Source: Streptomyces sp. NBC_00193 (GTDB lineage Bacteria; Actinomycetota; Actinomycetes; Streptomycetales; Streptomycetaceae). Taken from it: a stretch of DNA of 64,000 bases. Of the stretch, positions 25,039 to 34,275 are shown piece by piece. Location: positions 930,001 to 994,000 of the forward strand of contig NZ_JAPEMM010000002.1 of the NCBI RefSeq assembly GCF_026342735.1, read 5' to 3'. The translations under genes were made by a program, and so were the position numbers. Numbering within the stretch: the stretch's first letter is position 1; the number at the start of each line of letters is the position of its first letter. The notes beneath the pieces are model-generated. The model did no database searches. It was not told where the DNA came from and saw only the letters and a list, made by a program, of their open reading frames with translations.

Positions 25039-26301
25039 TCAGCGGACCGTCCGGATGGGGATCACCGAGGCGGCGCCGAGCAGCGTGATCAGCGCTGCGA
25101 CGACGTACAGGCCGTCGTAGCCGACCGCTCCGACGAGGAGGGCCGCCAGGAACGGGGCGATGATCTGCGGGCCGGCGTTGGCCATGTTGAGGACGCCCAG
25201 GTCGCGGGCGGCGTCGGTGGCGCTGGGCAGCACCAGGGTGACGAGCGCGGTGTCCACGGCCATGTAGCTGCCGAAGGCCAGCCCCGCGAGGACCGTGAAG
25301 ATCAGCATGCCGGTCCAGTCCGGCTTGATCACCGGCACGAGCATCGCGATCCCGCAGAGGGCGCAGGACAGCGCAACCAGTGGTTTGCGGCGGCCCAGGC
25401 GGTCGGAGAGCAGACCGCCGAGGACGGTGGCGAGCAGGGTGACGCCGGCGTCGATCGGGGCGATGAACGCCACGGCCTCGGTGGGGCTGAGCCCTTCGGG
25501 CAGCGCGATGTGGTCCTGGAGGATGTAGAGCTGGAAGAGGGAGACGGAGAAGAAGCCGAGCATCATGAGGAAGCGGCCTATGAAGACCCAGCGGAAGTCC
25601 GCCGACTTGAACGTGTCCCCGAAGGCGGCCAGCTGCCGCAGGAGCGGCAGCGGCTCACGCGCGGGGGCTCTCTGCTCCCGGACGACCACGGTGAAGACCA
25701 GGGCCGCGCCCGCGATCACGGCGCCGAGCACGAGGTACCCGAGGGGAACGTCTCCGGGTACGAAGAGGGTCGCCACGTAGATGCCGAGGGCGACGCCGAT
25801 CGGGGTGCCGATGCCGACCATCGCGGAGGCGAGACCGCGTCGTTCGACGGGGACCCGGTCGGGGACCACGGCCGTCAGGGCCGCCTGGTAGACGTTCATC
25901 GTCGCCTGGACGAGGCACCAGCCGATGGCCACGAGCAGGAGGGTCCCGGCCGCGCCGAGGAGGGCCAGGGCGCCGAGGGCCGCCAGGCCGCCGCCGAGGA
26001 TCCAGGGGTTGCGTCGGCCCGAGCGGTCGGAGAGGAGTCCCGTCAGGGGGTTGAAGAGGGTGGCGAAGACCGCGGCGATTCCGGCGATGAGGCCGAAGTT
26101 TGCCACCTTGTTCGCCGGATCGACGAGTTCGATCTGGACGGGCAGCAGTACCGCGCCGGTCCCCATGTAGACCATGTACATCGCGGTGTTCGCCAGGGCG
26201 AGCATCGGCATGAGCCGGCGCATGCCGCCTTTGCCGGGCGCGACGGGGACGCCGGTCGCCGTCGGCGCCGCGATGGCGGGCCGGGCTTCGGATGCGTTCA
26301 T
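25039..26301 (-). CDS. MFS transporter
   Basis: The 420-residue membrane protein has about 12 hydrophobic helices and the loop-2 and loop-8 signatures LLSDRSGRRNPW and LLSDRLGRRKPL. The signatures recall the sugar/glycoside-pyranoside-hexuronide-like group. It should import the substrate of the GH3 enzyme downstream. ATG 26301 begins a cytosolic, Ala/Pro-rich N-terminus; the frame continues upstream to 26394 without better signals. The spacing of 132 bp to the oxidoreductase gene leaves room for a separate promoter. Confidence 0.87.
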   Translation of the reverse strand: MNASEARPAIAAPTATGVPVAPGKGGMRRLMPMLALANTAMYMVYMGTGAVLLPVQIELVDPANKVANFGLIAGIAAVFATLFNPLTGLLSDRSGRRNPWILGGGLAALGALALLGAAGTLLLVAIGWCLVQATMNVYQAALTAVVPDRVPVERRGLASAMVGIGTPIGVALGIYVATLFVPGDVPLGYLVLGAVIAGAALVFTVVVREQRAPAREPLPLLRQLAAFGDTFKSADFRWVFIGRFLMMLGFFSVSLFQLYILQDHIALPEGLSPTEAVAFIAPIDAGVTLLATVLGGLLSDRLGRRKPLVALSCALCGIAMLVPVIKPDWTGMLIFTVLAGLAFGSYMAVDTALVTLVLPSATDAARDLGVLNMANAGPQIIAPFLAALLVGAVGYDGLYVVAALITLLGAASVIPIRTVR

Positions 26302-26433
26302 GTCGGGTCTCCTCGGCCGCGCGCCGCCCGGAAGCGGGGGCGCGGCGGATCGTGCGCGCGTCGGGAGCGGCTGCGGCGGGCGCGGGTCGTACACAAGGAA
26401 GGGGAACGGGCGGCGCGGAGGCGCGGCGGCGCG

Positions 26434-27828
26434 TCAGCTGTCGAAGCCGAGGCCGAAGCGGTCGAGGCTGCGCAGCCAGAGGTTGCGGTGGCCTTCGTTG
26501 AGGTCGGCGCGCGCCATGGACCACTTGGTGATGCCGATGCCGAGGGACCGGACGGGCTCGGGCGGGAACGGCAGGGGCTTGCGGCGGACCATCTCCAGGT
26601 CGGTGCGCTCGGTGCGCTCGCCCGCCAGGAGGTCGAGCATCACTTCGGCGCCGAAGCGGCTGGCGCCGACGCCGAGGCCGGTGAACCCGGCGGCGTAGGA
26701 GACCTTGCCTTGGTGACTCGTGTCAAAGAACACGCAGAAGCGGGTGCTGGTGTCGATGGCTCCGCCCCAGCTGTGGGTGAAGCGCACACCCTCCAACTGC
26801 GGGAACGTCGTGAAGAAATGGCGGGCGAGGGTGGCGAAGGTCTCGGGCCGCCGGTCGTGTTCGGCGCGGACGCGCCCGCCGTAGTAGTAGACGGCGTCGT
26901 ATCCGCCCCACAGGATGCGGTTGTCCACGGAGAGCCGGACATAGTGGAACTGGTTGGCGCTGTCCGCGAAGCCCTGGCGGTGCGTCCAGCCGACGGAGGC
27001 GAGCTGCTCCGCGGTCAGCGGCTCGGTCATCAGCGCGTAGTCGTACACGGGGACGGTGTACGGGCGGTGGCGCCGGACGAGGGAGGGGTAGGCGTTGGTG
27101 GCGAGCGCGACGCGCCGCGCGGTGATCCGGCCGTAGGGGGTACGGACACCGATCACGGCCCCGTGCTCGGCGAGCGAGATGGCGGGAGTGTGCTCGTACA
27201 TCCGCACGCCCAAGGCGAGAGCGGCCTTCTTGAGTCCCCAGGCGAGCCCGGCCGGGTTGACCATGGCGACGTCGGTCTTGTTCCACAGGCCGCCGAGAAA
27301 GGTCGGGGAGTCGATCTCGGCCCGGACGGCCTCGCCGTCGAGCAGGACCGGCTTGCCCCCGTAGCGGGCGGCGGCCTCGGCCTCCTCCGCGAGACCGGCG
27401 AGCTGGTACGGCTCGGTGGCCACCACGATGGAGCCGGTGCGCTCCCAGTCGCAGTCGATCCCGTGGCGCTCCACGGCGTCCTCGATGGCCTGGAGGTTCT
27501 CCCGTCCGAGGCGCTCCAGGAGGTCGATCTCCCCGGGCCAGCGCTGGAGGCCGTTGTGCAGGCCGTGGGTGAGGCTGGACTCGCAGAAGCCGCCGTTGCG
27601 GCCGGAGGCGGCGCCGCCGGCCTCGTCCGCCTCGATGAGCACCACGTCGGCGGAGGCATCGCGCTCCTTGGCGAGGAGGGCTGTCCACAGGCCGGTGTAG
27701 CCGCCACCGACGACGAGCAGGTCGCAGGTGGTTTCGCCGACGAGGGCAGGGACGGCCTGCGGGCGACGGGGGTCGTCGAGCCAGAACGGGCGGGGCTCGG
27801 CGTCCCTGAGCGAGGTGAGGTGGTCCAT
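26434..27828 (-). CDS. FAD-dependent amine/amino-acid oxidoreductase (DAO family, PuuB-like)
   Basis: The 464-residue flavoenzyme has the dinucleotide motif LLVVGGGYTGLWTALLAKE, GGAASGRNGGFCESSL which covers the FAD in gamma-glutamylputrescine oxidase-type enzymes, and the C-terminal GFTGLGVGASRFGAE that closes the cofactor site. It oxidises an amine or amino acid with release of aldehyde and ammonia. The start is supported by GAAGGA upstream. The TetR operator copy lies 84-98 bp upstream of its start, so it is a probable direct target of that repressor. Confidence 0.87.
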   Translation of the reverse strand: MDHLTSLRDAEPRPFWLDDPRRPQAVPALVGETTCDLLVVGGGYTGLWTALLAKERDASADVVLIEADEAGGAASGRNGGFCESSLTHGLHNGLQRWPGEIDLLERLGRENLQAIEDAVERHGIDCDWERTGSIVVATEPYQLAGLAEEAEAAARYGGKPVLLDGEAVRAEIDSPTFLGGLWNKTDVAMVNPAGLAWGLKKAALALGVRMYEHTPAISLAEHGAVIGVRTPYGRITARRVALATNAYPSLVRRHRPYTVPVYDYALMTEPLTAEQLASVGWTHRQGFADSANQFHYVRLSVDNRILWGGYDAVYYYGGRVRAEHDRRPETFATLARHFFTTFPQLEGVRFTHSWGGAIDTSTRFCVFFDTSHQGKVSYAAGFTGLGVGASRFGAEVMLDLLAGERTERTDLEMVRRKPLPFPPEPVRSLGIGITKWSMARADLNEGHRNLWLRSLDRFGLGFDS

Positions 27829-27911
27829 GGGGGTTCCTTCGGATCGCGGAGGCGCCCGAGCGCACGGATCCTCCGAGGTGCCGCCCATGAGACCCTTCGG
27901 AACGCATCAAG

Positions 27912-27926
27912 GTCAATGGTGTTGAC
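27912..27926 (-). promoter_or_regulatory. TetR operator copy 1 (upstream of FAD oxidoreductase)
   Basis: GTCAATGGTGTTGAC is an imperfect palindrome (GTCAA-N5-TTGAC). Its exact reverse complement occurs at 28717-28731. On the minus strand it includes TTGACC, a plausible -35 for the oxidoreductase gene, so binding would occlude the promoter. Confidence 0.75.
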
Positions 27927-27991
27927 ATAAGCCCCGCAGGCCGGAACCCGGCGGTCCCGGCTCCCGGCGGTCGTCCGGCCGGGGCCACCGG

Positions 27992-28702
27992 TCAGCGGCC
28001 GTCCGCCGCCGGGCGGAGCGCCTCCATCGCACCGAGCATCAGCTCCAGGGCGAAGGGATAGCCGCTGTCGCGCATGTCGGCGGCGAGCAGCGGGAAGGTC
28101 GCCGCGATGTTCGGGTGGGTCTCGGGCGACAGCCTGCCGTACACCGCGTGCCAGACCTCCTCGTCCGACTCCCTCGCCGCCTCCGGCAGGGCGAGCGCGG
28201 CGGCGTCCTGGGCGGCGAAGGCCAGGGCCTGGTCGACGAAGGCGTGGTAGATCCGCACGGCGAGGGCGTCCGGGAAACCCCCGGAACGCAGGATGCCCAG
28301 GATCGCCTCGACGGCCCGCTTCTCGTGGGGGCGCCCCGTCGTGCGGTGGGCCGTGAGGAGCGCGGCCTGGGGGTTGGACCGGTAGGAGGCGTGGATGCGC
28401 AGCCCGATGGCCCGCAGATCGGTCCGCCAGTCACCGGTGGCCGACCAGCCCTCCTGGGCACGCCCGATCAGCTCGTCGGACAGGGCGAGGAGCAGGGCGT
28501 CGGTGTTGCGGAAATAGCGGTAGAGGGCACTGGGATCCGCGCCGAGCGCCGCACCGAGCCTGCGCGCCGAGAGCGCCGCGGCACCGTGCTGCGCGACGAG
28601 GCGCAGGGCTGTGTCGATGATCAGCCGCTCCGAGAGCACGGCGCCCTGCTTGGTCGGTCGGTGACGCCGACGCCCGCCTTCTGGAATCACTCGTTCGGCC
28701 AT
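27992..28702 (-). CDS. TetR-family transcriptional repressor
   Basis: The 236-residue protein has a TetR helix-turn-helix near residues 25-70 (LIIDTALRLVAQHGAAALSA then RRLGAALGADPSALYRYF) and an all-helical ligand/dimer domain resembling the TetR_C group. It lies between two copies of one 15-bp operator, one just upstream of its own start and shared with the divergent amidohydrolase, the other before the FAD oxidoreductase. This supports autoregulation and control of both flanking units. Confidence 0.88.
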   Translation of the reverse strand: MAERVIPEGGRRRHRPTKQGAVLSERLIIDTALRLVAQHGAAALSARRLGAALGADPSALYRYFRNTDALLLALSDELIGRAQEGWSATGDWRTDLRAIGLRIHASYRSNPQAALLTAHRTTGRPHEKRAVEAILGILRSGGFPDALAVRIYHAFVDQALAFAAQDAAALALPEAARESDEEVWHAVYGRLSPETHPNIAATFPLLAADMRDSGYPFALELMLGAMEALRPAADGR

Positions 28703-28716
28703 GGCCCGGACCTTAC

Positions 28717-28731
28717 GTCAACACCATTGAC
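28717..28731 (+). promoter_or_regulatory. TetR operator copy 2 (divergent promoter region)
   Basis: GTCAACACCATTGAC is the exact reverse complement of the site at 27912-27926. It lies 15 bp upstream of the TetR start codon and 64 bp upstream of the amidohydrolase start, and contains TTGACG as a possible -35 for the amidohydrolase. Confidence 0.78.
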
Positions 28732-28794
28732 GTGTAAACGGCCGTCCCGCTTCCATGGCTCCACCAACCGTCGCCTCATGTACTGGAGCTCCGT

Positions 28795-30432
28795 ATGGAC
28801 AAGGCCGATCTGGTCTTCACCCGCGGCCCCGTCTTCACCGTCGATCCGGCCCGCACCCGGGCGACCTCGCTCGCCGTCGTCGGCGACCGGATCACGGCCG
28901 TCGGCCACGACGAGGTCCGGGAGCTCATCGGCCCCCGCACCGAGGTCGTCGACCTGACGGGCAAGCTGCTGATCCCGGGGTTCCAGGACGCCCACATCCA
29001 CGCCGTCTACGGCGGTACGGAGCTGGCCGAATGCGATCTGACGGGGACGGTCGGCGTCCCGGAGTACCTGACCCGGATCCGGGCGTACGCGGACGCCCAC
29101 CCGGACCACGCGTGGATCACCGGCGGCGGCTGGTCGATGGAGAGCTTCGACGGGGGCCTGCCCACCCGGCAGCTGCTGGACTCGGTACTCCCGGACCGGC
29201 CGGTGTTCCTCGTCAACCGGGACCACCACGGCGCCTGGGCCAACACGCGGGCGCTCGAGCTCGCCGGGATCACCGCCGCCACCCCCGATCCGGCCGACGG
29301 CCGGATCGAACGGGAGCCGGACGGCCGTCCCAGCGGGGTGCTCCAGGAGGGCGCCACCGCGCTGGTCTCCCGGCTCGTGCCCCCGAGCACCCCCGCCGAC
29401 CGGCTGGCAGGGCTCCTGCGGGCGCAGGAACTGCTGCACTCGCTCGGGATCACCGGCTGGCAGGACGCGCTGCTCGGCGTGTTCGGCGGCAAGCCCGATC
29501 CCTCGGACGCCTACGTGAGCGCCGCCCGGGACGGATCGCTCACCGCGCGGGTGACCGGCGCGCTCTGGTGGGACCGGGACCGGGGTGCCGAGCAGATCGA
29601 GGAACTGGTCGCGCTGCGGGAGAAGCTGAGCCACGGCCGCTTCCGGGCCGGCTCCGTGAAGATCATGCAGGACGGGATCGCCGAGAACTTCACAGCCGCC
29701 ATGACCTCTCCGTACCTGGACGGCTGCGGCTGTGCGACGGCCAACACCGGCCTCAGCTTCGTCGAGCCGGTGGCGCTGCGCGGGTACACCGCGGCACTCG
29801 ACGCCCTCGGCTTCCAGATCCACTTCCACGCCCTGGGCGACCGGGCCGTCCGCGAGGCCCTCGACGCCCTCGAGGCCGCCGTCGCCGCCAACGGCCATCT
29901 CGGCAACCGCCATCACCTCGCCCACCTCCAGGTCGTGCACCCCGACGACCTCCCCCGCTTCGCCCGGCTCGGCGCCATCGCCAACATCCAGCCGCTCTGG
30001 GCCGCGCACGAACCGCAGATGGACGAGCTGACCATCCCCTTCCTCGGCCCCGAACGCGCCGCCTGGCAGTACCCCTTCGGGGATCTGCTGCGGGCCGGCG
30101 CCACCCTGGCCGCCGGGAGCGACTGGCCCGTCAGCAGCCCCGACCCCCTTGAGGGCATCCACGTCGCCGTCAACCGCAAGGACCCCGAGGCCGGCGCCGA
30201 CGACCGCGTCTTCCTGCCCGAACAGCGCCTCGACCTCGCGACCGCGCTGGCCGCCTACACGGCCGGCTCCGCCCATGTGAACGGCTTCGACGATGCGGGC
30301 AGCCTGCGCCCCGGCCACCTCGCCGACCTGGTCGTGCTGGACCGCGACGTCTTCGCCGCGCCCCCTGAGGAGATCGTCGAGGCCAGGGTGGAGCGGACTT
30401 ACGTCGGCGGCAGGCTCGTCCACTCCGTCTGA
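28795..30432 (+). CDS. YtcJ-type amidohydrolase
   Basis: The 545-residue metal-dependent hydrolase has LLIPGFQDAHIHAVYGG (first metal ligands), a central FHALGDRAVREALDALE, HHLAHLQVVHPDD and the last ligand in LAAGSDWPVSSPDPL, ending with the composite beta-domain LADLVVLDRDVF. Relatives include N-substituted formamide deformylase and other exo-amidases. Its promoter overlaps TetR operator copy 2. Working with the amine oxidase across the regulator it may process an N-acyl or N-formyl compound (inference). Its 3' end overlaps the convergent LacI gene by 34 bp. Confidence 0.87.
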   Translation: MDKADLVFTRGPVFTVDPARTRATSLAVVGDRITAVGHDEVRELIGPRTEVVDLTGKLLIPGFQDAHIHAVYGGTELAECDLTGTVGVPEYLTRIRAYADAHPDHAWITGGGWSMESFDGGLPTRQLLDSVLPDRPVFLVNRDHHGAWANTRALELAGITAATPDPADGRIEREPDGRPSGVLQEGATALVSRLVPPSTPADRLAGLLRAQELLHSLGITGWQDALLGVFGGKPDPSDAYVSAARDGSLTARVTGALWWDRDRGAEQIEELVALREKLSHGRFRAGSVKIMQDGIAENFTAAMTSPYLDGCGCATANTGLSFVEPVALRGYTAALDALGFQIHFHALGDRAVREALDALEAAVAANGHLGNRHHLAHLQVVHPDDLPRFARLGAIANIQPLWAAHEPQMDELTIPFLGPERAAWQYPFGDLLRAGATLAAGSDWPVSSPDPLEGIHVAVNRKDPEAGADDRVFLPEQRLDLATALAAYTAGSAHVNGFDDAGSLRPGHLADLVVLDRDVFAAPPEEIVEARVERTYVGGRLVHSV

Positions 30433-31562
30433 GGGTGCGGCACCGACTGAGGTTCCGGCGCCGCCCGGGGGTCCGCCGCCCGGGGGTCCGCCGCCGGCTG
30501 AGGGTGCCGAACCGAGGAGGCCCGTACGTCCAGCCGGGTCGGCACGAGCACCCCGGTCGACTCCCGGCGCCCGTCCTCCAGGACCGCCACGAGGAGCTCG
30601 ATGCCGGCCTCCGCGACCGCTTCGGGCCGCAGGCTCAGCGTCGTCACCGGTGGTTCGGTGTGCTCCGCCGTCACGTCCTCGCTCACACAGACCAGGAGGA
30701 GATCGCCGGGCACCTCGTAGCCCTGGCGGCGCGCCGCCTCCAGGACGAGGGGCGGGCTGGCCTCGGCCGTAACGAAGAGGGCGTCGGGGCGCCCACGGCC
30801 CGGCCCCTCCCCGTCACCCGCCAGGGCGGTCTCGACCGCTCGTACGACCGGACCGTTGCCCCGGTCCGCAGCGATGACGATCCGCTCCGCCACGCCGTGC
30901 GCGGCGCACCAGTCGGAGTAGGAGGCGAGCACCCCCGCATGGAACCGGGTGGCGCTGTCGGGCAGCACCAGCGCGGGCCGCCGGGCCCCTTGTTCCAGGA
31001 GGTGGTCCATGGCCGCGCGCACGGCGGGCCCGGCCTCGACGTCCACCCAGTACGCCCCGGGCCGCCCCTCGACGGAGCGGTCGCTGAACACCGGGATCCG
31101 GGCGGCGAGCAGATCGTCGACGATCGGGTCGTCGGTGACGGGGTCGGCCACGACCACCGCGTCGAGCGGCAGGCCGGCCCACTCGCTCTGCAGGGAACCG
31201 GCGGGCAGCAGCACCACGGCGTAGCCGCGCTTCAGCGCGGTCGCGGCGGTGGCTCCGGTCAGCCTGGCGAAGTACGGAGATTCCAGGAAGGACCAGGGGG
31301 TGTCGGCGAGCTCCCCGACCATGTATCCGATCAGCCGGGCCCGTCCCGTGCGCAGCTGGCGCGCGGTGGCGTTGGGCCGGTAGCCCATGACGCGCGCGGT
31401 CTCGCGCGCCTTCTGCCGTACCTCGTCGGAGAGCCGTCCGGTGCCGTTGAGCGCCGCTGAGACGGTCGTCTTGGACAGTCCCGCCTCGCGGGCCACGTCG
31501 ACGAGCCGGACGCGTCGGGCGGGCTGGGAGGCAGCTCCGTCATGCCCTGAAAGATCGGTCAT
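30399..31562 (-). CDS. LacI-family transcriptional regulator
   Basis: The 387-residue regulator has a LacI helix-turn-helix and hinge near its N-terminus (VRLVDVAREAGLSKTTVSAA, then RPNATARQLRTGR) followed by a periplasmic-binding-like ligand domain. The C-terminus carries a disordered Pro/Ala tail with short repeats (ADPRAADPRAAPEP), overlapping the amidohydrolase gene. It should bind the perfect palindrome at 31618 and repress the divergent ABC importer until its ligand appears. ATG 31562 was chosen since the domain starts soon after it. Confidence 0.88.
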   Translation of the reverse strand: MTDLSGHDGAASQPARRVRLVDVAREAGLSKTTVSAALNGTGRLSDEVRQKARETARVMGYRPNATARQLRTGRARLIGYMVGELADTPWSFLESPYFARLTGATAATALKRGYAVVLLPAGSLQSEWAGLPLDAVVVADPVTDDPIVDDLLAARIPVFSDRSVEGRPGAYWVDVEAGPAVRAAMDHLLEQGARRPALVLPDSATRFHAGVLASYSDWCAAHGVAERIVIAADRGNGPVVRAVETALAGDGEGPGRGRPDALFVTAEASPPLVLEAARRQGYEVPGDLLLVCVSEDVTAEHTEPPVTTLSLRPEAVAEAGIELLVAVLEDGRRESTGVLVPTRLDVRASSVRHPQPAADPRAADPRAAPEPQSVPHPQTEWTSLPPT

Positions 31563-31588
31563 GGGGTCGATGCTGCCACCCTCGCGAC

Positions 31589-31635
31589 CTGCGCAAAACC
31601 GTTCCCGCAAACCCTTGTGCGGGAACGTTCCCGCA
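31589..31635. promoter_or_regulatory. LacI operator: perfect palindrome plus half-like second site
   Basis: TGCGGGAACGTTCCCGCA (31618-31635) is an 18-bp perfect palindrome with the central CG step typical of LacI sites. A second site at 31589-31608 shares only GTTCCCGCA on one side. Both lie between the LacI gene and the ABC importer, so the regulator probably controls both. Confidence 0.82.
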
Positions 31636-31693
31636 TTAATACTCGCTCCATCCCCCAGCGCCCGTCACTACACCCGTAAAGGGGTGGGTCTGC

Positions 31694-33325
31694 ATGCGCA
31701 CGCCCAGGATCACCACGCTTCTCGCCTGTACGGCCGCACTCGCGGCCCTCAGCGCCTGTTCCGGCGCCTCGACCAACCAGTCCGCCGAAGCCGGCGGCTA
31801 CCAGGTCACCGCCACCTCGCCGCCCGCGCAGGGCTCCCTGGACTCCTTCACCTGGTCGCTGTACGCCGAGCCCTACACGCTCGACTACGCCCTCGCGTAC
31901 GACTACCCGCCGAACACCGTGCTCGCGAACGTCTGCGAGCAGCTCCTGCGGGTCACGCCCGACATGAAGATCGAACCCGGTCTCGCGGTCAGGTACGCGC
32001 AGCCCGACCCCAAGACGCTGGTCTACACCCTGCGGCCCGACGTGCGGTTCCACGACGGGACGGTGATGACCGCCGACGACGTGGTCGCCTCCCTGGGCCG
32101 CCACATGGACCCGGAGACCGGATCGCCCTGGGGTTCGGTGTTCAAGAACGTCACCGCCATCGAGAAGACCGGCCCCCTGGAGGTGGCGATCCGGCTCTCC
32201 CGGCCGGACATCCTCCTGCACGAGCTCATGGCCGCCTCCCCCGGCACCATCGAGAGCGCGGCCACCCTGGCCAAGGCCGGCAGGGACTACGGCACCCCCA
32301 AGGGCACGGTCAACTGCACCGGCCCGTTCGCCCTCGACAAGTGGACCCAGGGCGAGAGCATCACCCTCAAGAAGAACGCCGACTACTGGGACCGGTCGCT
32401 GACCCCCAAGTCCGACAGCGTGAAGTTCACCTTCATCGAGGACTCCGCGGCCCGGTCCAACGCCTTCCTCTCGGGCACGGCCGACGGCGGGTACATGGTG
32501 CCCTCCTCCTCGCTCGCCCAACTGCGCGCCAGCGGCAAGGGGAGCGTGCTGTTCGGCCCCAACAACGCCGCGTCCAACCTGGCCGTCCTCAACTACCAGG
32601 GCACACTCGGCGACCTCAAAGTCCGCCAGGCCCTGTCCCTGGCCCTCGACCGGAAGAACATCGTCAAGGCCGCCGCCGGCGGCATCGGCATACCCGCCAA
32701 GGCCCCCGCCGCACGCGGCGCCTGGGCACTGGCCCCGGAGAAGACCGCCGCGCTCTACGACACGCTGCCCGAGCCGGCGTACGACGTCGAAGCGGCGAAG
32801 AAGCTCGTCCAGGAGGCGGGAGCGACCGGTCGCACGATCACCCTGGCCACCAGCACGCTCGCGCCCGAGATCAGCGTCGTCGCCAACGCCGTCCAGGCCG
32901 CGGGGCGCCAGATCGGCCTCGACGTCCAGCTCAAGGTCGTCCCCCCGGAGGCGTACAGCAGCATCTTCGTCGACCCGAACGCGCGCGCCGGTCTCGACCT
33001 CGTCATCACCAACGGGTACGACAACACCCCCGACCCGCTGGAGTTCTACCAGTACCTGCGCACCGGCGACTTCGGGAACTACGGCAACTGGACGAACACC
33101 GAGTACGACGCCGTCTTCGACTGGGCCAACGCGGAGCCCGACCCCGCCAAGCGCGCGGAGCGGACCGCCGAGCTCCAGCGGATCGCGCTGCGCGAACTGC
33201 CGATCATCCCCGTGTACGAGGCTCCCTACTCGGTCTTCCTCGGCAACCGGGTGACCGGCGCACCGACCGGCATCGTGCAGCTGTACTACCCGTGGGCCGC
33301 GAAGATCGGAGCCGCGAAGCGATGA
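31694..33325 (+). CDS. ABC transporter substrate-binding lipoprotein (family 5, peptide/nickel/oligosaccharide)
   Basis: The 543-residue protein has a lipoprotein signal ending LSAC (Cys22). The body is a DppA/OppA-type family 5 binding protein: LRVTPDMKIEPGLAVRY, LRPDVRFHDGTVMTADDVVA, YWDRSLTPKSD and a C-terminal DLVITNGYDNTPDPLEF. The ligand could be an oligopeptide or a sugar; control by a LacI regulator slightly favours a carbohydrate. It is first in a five-gene operon whose downstream members overlap end to start. Confidence 0.9.
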   Translation: MRTPRITTLLACTAALAALSACSGASTNQSAEAGGYQVTATSPPAQGSLDSFTWSLYAEPYTLDYALAYDYPPNTVLANVCEQLLRVTPDMKIEPGLAVRYAQPDPKTLVYTLRPDVRFHDGTVMTADDVVASLGRHMDPETGSPWGSVFKNVTAIEKTGPLEVAIRLSRPDILLHELMAASPGTIESAATLAKAGRDYGTPKGTVNCTGPFALDKWTQGESITLKKNADYWDRSLTPKSDSVKFTFIEDSAARSNAFLSGTADGGYMVPSSSLAQLRASGKGSVLFGPNNAASNLAVLNYQGTLGDLKVRQALSLALDRKNIVKAAAGGIGIPAKAPAARGAWALAPEKTAALYDTLPEPAYDVEAAKKLVQEAGATGRTITLATSTLAPEISVVANAVQAAGRQIGLDVQLKVVPPEAYSSIFVDPNARAGLDLVITNGYDNTPDPLEFYQYLRTGDFGNYGNWTNTEYDAVFDWANAEPDPAKRAERTAELQRIALRELPIIPVYEAPYSVFLGNRVTGAPTGIVQLYYPWAAKIGAAKR

Positions 33326-34275
33326 CCCGCTACCTCGTCGGACGGCTCGTCGGCCTGGTGGCGGTGCTGTTCGTGACCTCCCTCGTGGTCTTCGGCTCCA
33401 TTCACCTGGCCCCCGGCGACCCGGTGTCGTTCCTGCTCCACGGCCGCCCCGCGACCCCCGAGGCCGTGGCTGCCCTGCGCTCCCAGTACCACCTGGACGA
33501 TCCGTTGCCCGTGCAGTACGCGAAGTGGCTCGGCGGTGTCCTGCAGGGCGACTTCGGCCGCTCCGGGCAGTACCACCAGGACGTCGCCGAGCTCATCGGC
33601 TCCCGGCTGCCCGGCACCGCCGTGCTCGTCGGGTACGCGGCCCTGCTGGTCGCCGTTCTCGGCGTGGCGGCCGGCATCCTCGCCGCGCTGCGCCCCGGTC
33701 CGCTGGACCGCGCGGTGCTCCTCGGCACCGGCGTGGCCACGGCGACGCCCTCGTTCGTCACCGCCATCGCGCTCGTGTCGCTCTTCTCCGTCCAGCTGGG
33801 CTGGTTCCCGGGACCGGGCGGCACCCCCGTGGGCTTCTCGGACCGGCTGTACCACCTGACGCTGCCGGCCTTCGCCCTGGCGCTGACCTTCGCGGGCCTG
33901 CTCGCGCGGGTGACCCGCTCGGCGATGCTCGACGAGCTCGGCCGCGAACACGTCGAGGTGGCGCACGCCCGCGGTGTGGCCGCGCGGACCGTGGTCCGCA
34001 AACACGTCCTGCGCAATGCGCTGGGCCCGGTCGTCACCGTCGGCGGCACGATGCTCGCCGGACTGCTCATCAGCACCTCGATCGTCGAGACCGCCTTCGA
34101 CGTGCCCGGGCTCGGCTCCCTGCTCGTGCAGTCGGTGTCCGCCAAGGACTTCGCCGTCGTCCAGGCGATCACGCTGCTCAGCGTGGCGGCCTTCGTCCTG
34201 GTGAACCTCGCCGTCGACCTGCTCGCCCCCCTCATCGACCCCCGGCTGTCCCTCCGGGGGGAAGGCTCCCCATGA
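33322..34275 (+). CDS. ABC transporter permease (DppB type)
   Basis: The 317-residue membrane protein has six hydrophobic helices and the DppB-type hallmarks GDPVSFLLHGRPATPEAV, LDDPLPVQYAKWL, GDFGRS and the EAA loop EHVEVAHARGVAARTV. It forms half of the membrane channel with the next gene. Its ATG overlaps the stop of the binding-protein gene by four bases. Confidence 0.92.
   Translation: MTRYLVGRLVGLVAVLFVTSLVVFGSIHLAPGDPVSFLLHGRPATPEAVAALRSQYHLDDPLPVQYAKWLGGVLQGDFGRSGQYHQDVAELIGSRLPGTAVLVGYAALLVAVLGVAAGILAALRPGPLDRAVLLGTGVATATPSFVTAIALVSLFSVQLGWFPGPGGTPVGFSDRLYHLTLPAFALALTFAGLLARVTRSAMLDELGREHVEVAHARGVAARTVVRKHVLRNALGPVVTVGGTMLAGLLISTSIVETAFDVPGLGSLLVQSVSAKDFAVVQAITLLSVAAFVLVNLAVDLLAPLIDPRLSLRGEGSP

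Noticed and set aside
28687..30423. A 578-codon minus-strand frame
   Set aside because: Antisense to the YtcJ amidohydrolase; composition only Gly/Val/Arg-rich.
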